6,706 bases of DNA from Ignavibacteriaceae bacterium (GTDB lineage Bacteria; Bacteroidota; Ignavibacteria; Ignavibacteriales; Ignavibacteriaceae), in NCBI GenBank assembly GCA_022865965.1, contig JALHTS010000304.1:1-6706 (forward strand), read 5' to 3'. Positions 4,423 through 6,706 of this stretch are shown here, piece after piece; position 1 is the first letter of the stretch, and every line of letters begins with the position of its first letter. Made by a program: the position numbers and the translations under genes. The notes under the pieces are model-generated. The model worked only from the letters and a program-made list of their open reading frames with translations. It was not told where the DNA came from and made no database searches.

Positions 4423-4476
4423 CACTTCGGCAAATCTCATTATTTTAAGAACTATTCAGAGAATATCCCAAAAACA

Positions 4477-4562
4477 TGAGACAAACATAAAAAACTTAGA
4501 ACCATCAAGCAAAAGTATTGTTTTTATTTGATTTAGTTCCTCTTCTCAAAAATGTTGTCTCA
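4477..4562. repeat. long imperfect inverted repeat upstream of the sigma-54 promoter
   Basis: TGAGACAAACAT (4477-4488) and ATGTTGTCTCA (4552-4562) are inverted arms differing by one base. The sequence between them also pairs partly (AACTTAGA with the complement of ATTTAGTT; ATCAA with TTGAT). The arms lie about 50-135 bp upstream of the -24/-12 promoter, where enhancer-binding activators of sigma-54 usually bind. It could instead be a small non-autonomous element. Confidence 0.4.
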
Positions 4563-4610
4563 TTTCGGAATACTTCAGAATTTAAAACCATGTGATATGC
4601 AGCATTATTT

Positions 4611-4626
4611 TGGCACAACTATTGCA
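4611..4626 (+). promoter_or_regulatory. sigma-54 (RpoN) promoter
   Basis: TGGCAC-AACTA-TTGCA is a full match to the -24/-12 consensus TGGCAC-N5-TTGCW, with the required 10 bp between GG (4612-4613) and GC (4624-4625). Transcription would start near 4637, giving a leader of about 20 nt before the gene at 4656. The RBS AGGAGG and the correct orientation support a working promoter. Confidence 0.75.
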
Positions 4627-4655
4627 ATTATCATTAAAACCATTAGGAGGTTAAA

Positions 4656-4847
4656 ATGAAAGCGAAGAAAAAAACCAAAAAGAAAGAACGTTTATTGTTT
4701 AAGGACGTTTTTATCATACAACCTAACTGGGTAGACATTGAAGATTATACCGAAGAGGAAATTGAGGATATGCTTGAAGAGAACCATATCCCCGAAATTT
4801 CTTACATAGATATGATCGAGAAACCTGAAGAAATACGTTTCGATTAA
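4656..4847 (+). CDS. small acidic protein, unknown function
   Basis: This 63-residue protein starts with a very basic stretch, MKAKKKTKKKER, followed by a hydrophobic/aromatic segment (FKDVFIIQPNWVDIEDY) and a strongly acidic region (TEEEIEDMLEENHIPE). It has no membrane segment or cysteine. The start is fixed by TTAGGAGGTTAAAATG, with AGGAGG close to the ideal spacing. It is the first gene behind the sigma-54 promoter and probably forms an operon with the gene 19 nt downstream. I do not recognise the family. A charged-tail protein of this kind could be an adaptor or a nucleic-acid or protein binder, but nothing visible decides this. The sigma-54 control suggests a conditional response. Confidence 0.8.
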   Translation: MKAKKKTKKKERLLFKDVFIIQPNWVDIEDYTEEEIEDMLEENHIPEISYIDMIEKPEEIRFD

Positions 4848-4866
4848 TGTAAAAAGGTATTACAAA

Positions 4867-5076
4867 ATGAGTAAAACTTACATTGGTTATGACGGACATT
4901 ACGAAATTGAGGATGATGGTAAGATTATTCAGAGAGTTGTGAATCATCTGGGTGAGCTTACCGGTATTACAAAAATTTATCGTGATGCTAAAAAAATTCC
5001 GAATCTTTTAGACAGAGATAAATTAGAATATTTTCTGCAATTACTTAAAATTTATAAGATCGGTGCAAAAGTTTAA
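4867..5076 (+). CDS. small unknown protein, second gene of the sigma-54 unit
   Basis: The product has 69 residues. Its N-terminal half, SKTYIGYDGHYEIEDDGKII, reads like a short beta hairpin. The C-terminal half (KKIPNLLDRDKLEYFLQLLK) is probably helical and basic. There is no signal peptide, cysteine or known motif. It follows the 4656 gene by 19 nt and has a moderate RBS (AAAAAGG, about 9 nt before the ATG), consistent with co-transcription. It ends 9 nt from the stop of the converging glnS, and no terminator hairpin is apparent in the gap, so the two transcripts probably overlap in glnS. Function unknown. Confidence 0.75.
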   Translation: MSKTYIGYDGHYEIEDDGKIIQRVVNHLGELTGITKIYRDAKKIPNLLDRDKLEYFLQLLKIYKIGAKV

Positions 5077-5085
5077 TTCTGCTGT

Positions 5086-6706
5086 TTACTTTTCATCAGC
5101 TTTCAGAATTTTTGCCCACGTATCTTTTAATGTTACAGTTCTGTTGAAAACCAGATTGTCTTCTGCTGAGTCTTTTAAATCCGCACAAAAATATCCCAAT
5201 CGCTCAAACTGAAATCTTTCTCCCGGTTTTGTTTTAGCCAAACCAGGCTCCAATTTACAATTTGTAATCACTTCTAATGAATTAGGATTTAAATGAGATT
5301 TGAAATCTACTTCTTTATCACTATCTGGGTCAGGATGATTAAATAGTCTATCGTACAATCTAACTTCAGCATCAATTGAGTGTTTTACAGAAACCCAATG
5401 AATCGTTCCTTTCACTTTTTTATTACTGCTTCCGCTTCCGCTTTTTGTTTCCGGATCATAAGAACATCTTAACTCTATCACATTTCCGTTTTCATCTTTA
5501 ACTACTTCTTCACATTTGATAATATATGCGTAACGCAAACGAACTTCATTGCCCGGTGAAAGTCTGAAAAACTTTTTCGGAGGATTTTCCATAAAATCAC
5601 CACGCTCAATATAAATTTCTTTGGCGAACGGAATTTTTCTCTTTCCCATTTCGGCATCTTCAGGATTGTTCACTGCTTCCAGTTCTTCTGTCAGATCATC
5701 AGGATAATTTTCAATTACTACTTTTAGCGGATTAAGTACAGCCATAACTCGTGCAGATTTTTTATTCAAATCTTCTCTGATACTAAACTCAAGTAATGAA
5801 ACATCAATCACATTATCTCTTTTTGCTACTCCAACTCTATCAGCAAAATTCCTGATTGATTCGGGTGTGTAACCTCTTCTTCTTAAGCCGGAAATAGTCG
5901 GCATTCTTGGATCATCCCAGCCGTAAACAATATTTTCTTCCACTAAAAGAAGCAATTTTCTTTTGCTCATTATTGTGTAGGAAAGATTTAATCTAGCAAA
6001 TTCAATTTGCTGTGGATGATAAATTTCCAGCTCTTCAATAAACCAGTTATAAAGAGGACGATGATTTTCAAACTCTAGTGTACAGATTGAATGTGTAATA
6101 CCTTCTATTGAATCAGACTGACCGTGTGCCCAATCGTACATAGGATAGATGCACCATTTATCTCCGGTTCTGTGATGTGAAGCGTGACGAATCCTGTACA
6201 TAATCGGTTCGCGCATATTCATATTTGATGATAACATATCAATCTTGGCGCGAAGAACATGTTCGCCGTCTTTAAATTCTCCGGCTTTCATTCTTGTGAA
6301 TAGATCAAGATTCTCTTCAACAGTTCTGTTTCGGTAAGGACTTTCTTTACCCTGTTCAGTCGGAGTTCCTCTTGTATCTTTTATTTCAGCAGCAGTTTGC
6401 GAGTCAACGTAAGCTTTGCCTTTTTTTATCAGTTTGATTGCGTATTCATAAAGCTGATTAAAATAGTCCGAAGCATAAAGTTCTTGTCCATTCCATTTGA
6501 AGCCGAGCCAACTTACGTCTTCCATAATGGAATCAACATATTCCTGCTCTTCTTTGGTTGGATTGGTATCATCGAATCGTAAATTACATTTGCCGTTATA
6601 TTTTTGTGCTAATCCGAAGTTCAGGCAAATAGATTTTGCATGACCAATATGAAGATAACCGTTTGGTTCAGGAGGGAATCTTGTGTGAACTCTTCCATTG
6701 TACTTA
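5086..6706 (-). CDS. glnS: glutaminyl-tRNA synthetase (N-terminus beyond window)
   Basis: This class Ib synthetase charges tRNA-Gln with glutamine using ATP in the cytoplasm. The frame is open from the right edge; 539 residues are visible against about 550 for the family, so only some 15-25 N-terminal residues are missing. [20 protein letters not shown] carries the HIGH signature (visible residues 19-22), followed by NLRFDDTNP. The catalytic insert and [20 protein letters not shown] match GlnRS rather than GluRS. MSKRK at about 246-250 is the KMSKS-type loop, followed by [20 protein letters not shown]. The C-terminal 230 residues are the anticodon-binding beta-barrels, ending [13 protein letters not shown]. 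An internal Met at 6525 is not the start, because conserved sequence continues upstream. The gene is intact and housekeeping, marking core chromosome on this side of the tRNA. Confidence 0.97.
   Translation of the reverse strand, partial: KYNGRVHTRFPPEPNGYLHIGHAKSICLNFGLAQKYNGKCNLRFDDTNPTKEEQEYVDSIMEDVSWLGFKWNGQELYASDYFNQLYEYAIKLIKKGKAYVDSQTAAEIKDTRGTPTEQGKESPYRNRTVEENLDLFTRMKAGEFKDGEHVLRAKIDMLSSNMNMREPIMYRIRHASHHRTGDKWCIYPMYDWAHGQSDSIEGITHSICTLEFENHRPLYNWFIEELEIYHPQQIEFARLNLSYTIMSKRKLLLLVEENIVYGWDDPRMPTISGLRRRGYTPESIRNFADRVGVAKRDNVIDVSLLEFSIREDLNKKSARVMAVLNPLKVVIENYPDDLTEELEAVNNPEDAEMGKRKIPFAKEIYIERGDFMENPPKKFFRLSPGNEVRLRYAYIIKCEEVVKDENGNVIELRCSYDPETKSGSGSSNKKVKGTIHWVSVKHSIDAEVRLYDRLFNHPDPDSDKEVDFKSHLNPNSLEVITNCKLEPGLAKTKPGERFQFERLGYFCADLKDSAEDNLVFNRTVTLKDTWAKILKADEK

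Larger units (their letters stand above)
4318..4432 (-). pseudogene. degenerate tRNA-Leu 5' half broken by palindromic inserts
   Basis: Three blocks match the neighbouring tRNA-Leu in the same order and orientation. AGTCCAG-N4-TCTACCAATT (4318-4338) equals 4109-4129 with identical 4-nt spacing. TTCCGC (4379-4384) equals 4128-4133. CACTTCGGCA (4423-4432) equals 4134-4143. Together they rebuild the tRNA from the acceptor 5' strand to the anticodon stem. The gaps are filled by 40-nt and 38-nt insertions that are themselves palindromic. The T arm and acceptor 3' strand are absent. This looks like a duplicated tRNA gene that decayed after short repeats inserted. Confidence 0.6.

Noticed and set aside
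4723..4947. Minus-strand frame across both sigma-54-driven genes
   Set aside because: Both plus-strand genes have RBSs and a promoter; the antisense frame has neither.
6397..6582. Plus-strand hydrophobic frame inside glnS
   Set aside because: Lies within strongly conserved GlnRS coding sequence on the other strand.

Overview
The window is AT-rich (GC roughly one third by eye). It looks like a chromosomal segment from the Bacteroidota/Ignavibacteriota side of the bacterial tree. The pointers are a stand-alone FISUMP ('Fibrobacter succinogenes major paralogous') domain protein, a short lipoprotein typical of these groups, an IS110-type transposase fragment with a Bacteroidota-like N-terminus, and a glutaminyl-tRNA synthetase. 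This placement is inferred from protein style, not from a database search.

Left part (1-1975): the start of a small minus-strand gene with a strong ribosome binding site (RBS) and a pair of palindromes upstream. Next come the 5' end of an IS110-family element, with a possible bridge-RNA region and a start-codon-sequestering hairpin, truncated after 40 transposase codons. A FISUMP-domain gene begins 1 nt after the stop of that fragment. A small lipoprotein gene follows, bracketed by sequences resembling integron attC half-sites.

Middle part (1975-4057), all on the minus strand: a tyrosine recombinase gene next to the 3' end of tRNA-Leu(CAA), a sigma/LuxR-like helix-turn-helix (HTH) regulator, and an unlisted 19-residue cationic amphipathic peptide with a good RBS that ends in a terminator. 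Both larger genes are broken by one missing base (near 2480 and in an A-run at 3067-3071), so this is either a decaying integrative element or a stretch with indel errors. Tandem 11-bp repeats lie just upstream of the integrase. An 8-bp match to the tRNA end at 211-218 could mark the far end of a compact 3.85-kb island, but the evidence is weak.

Right part (4057-6706): tRNA-Leu(CAA) with its own terminator. Beyond it lies a scattered, in-order remnant of a second tRNA-Leu 5' half, split by short palindromic inserts. Next is a consensus sigma-54 promoter, with a large imperfect inverted repeat upstream, that appears to drive two small unknown genes. These converge with glnS (minus strand, N-terminus beyond the window). 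Housekeeping functions (tRNA-Leu, GlnRS) flank the accessory material on the right; everything to the left of the tRNA has the character of mobile or cassette DNA.
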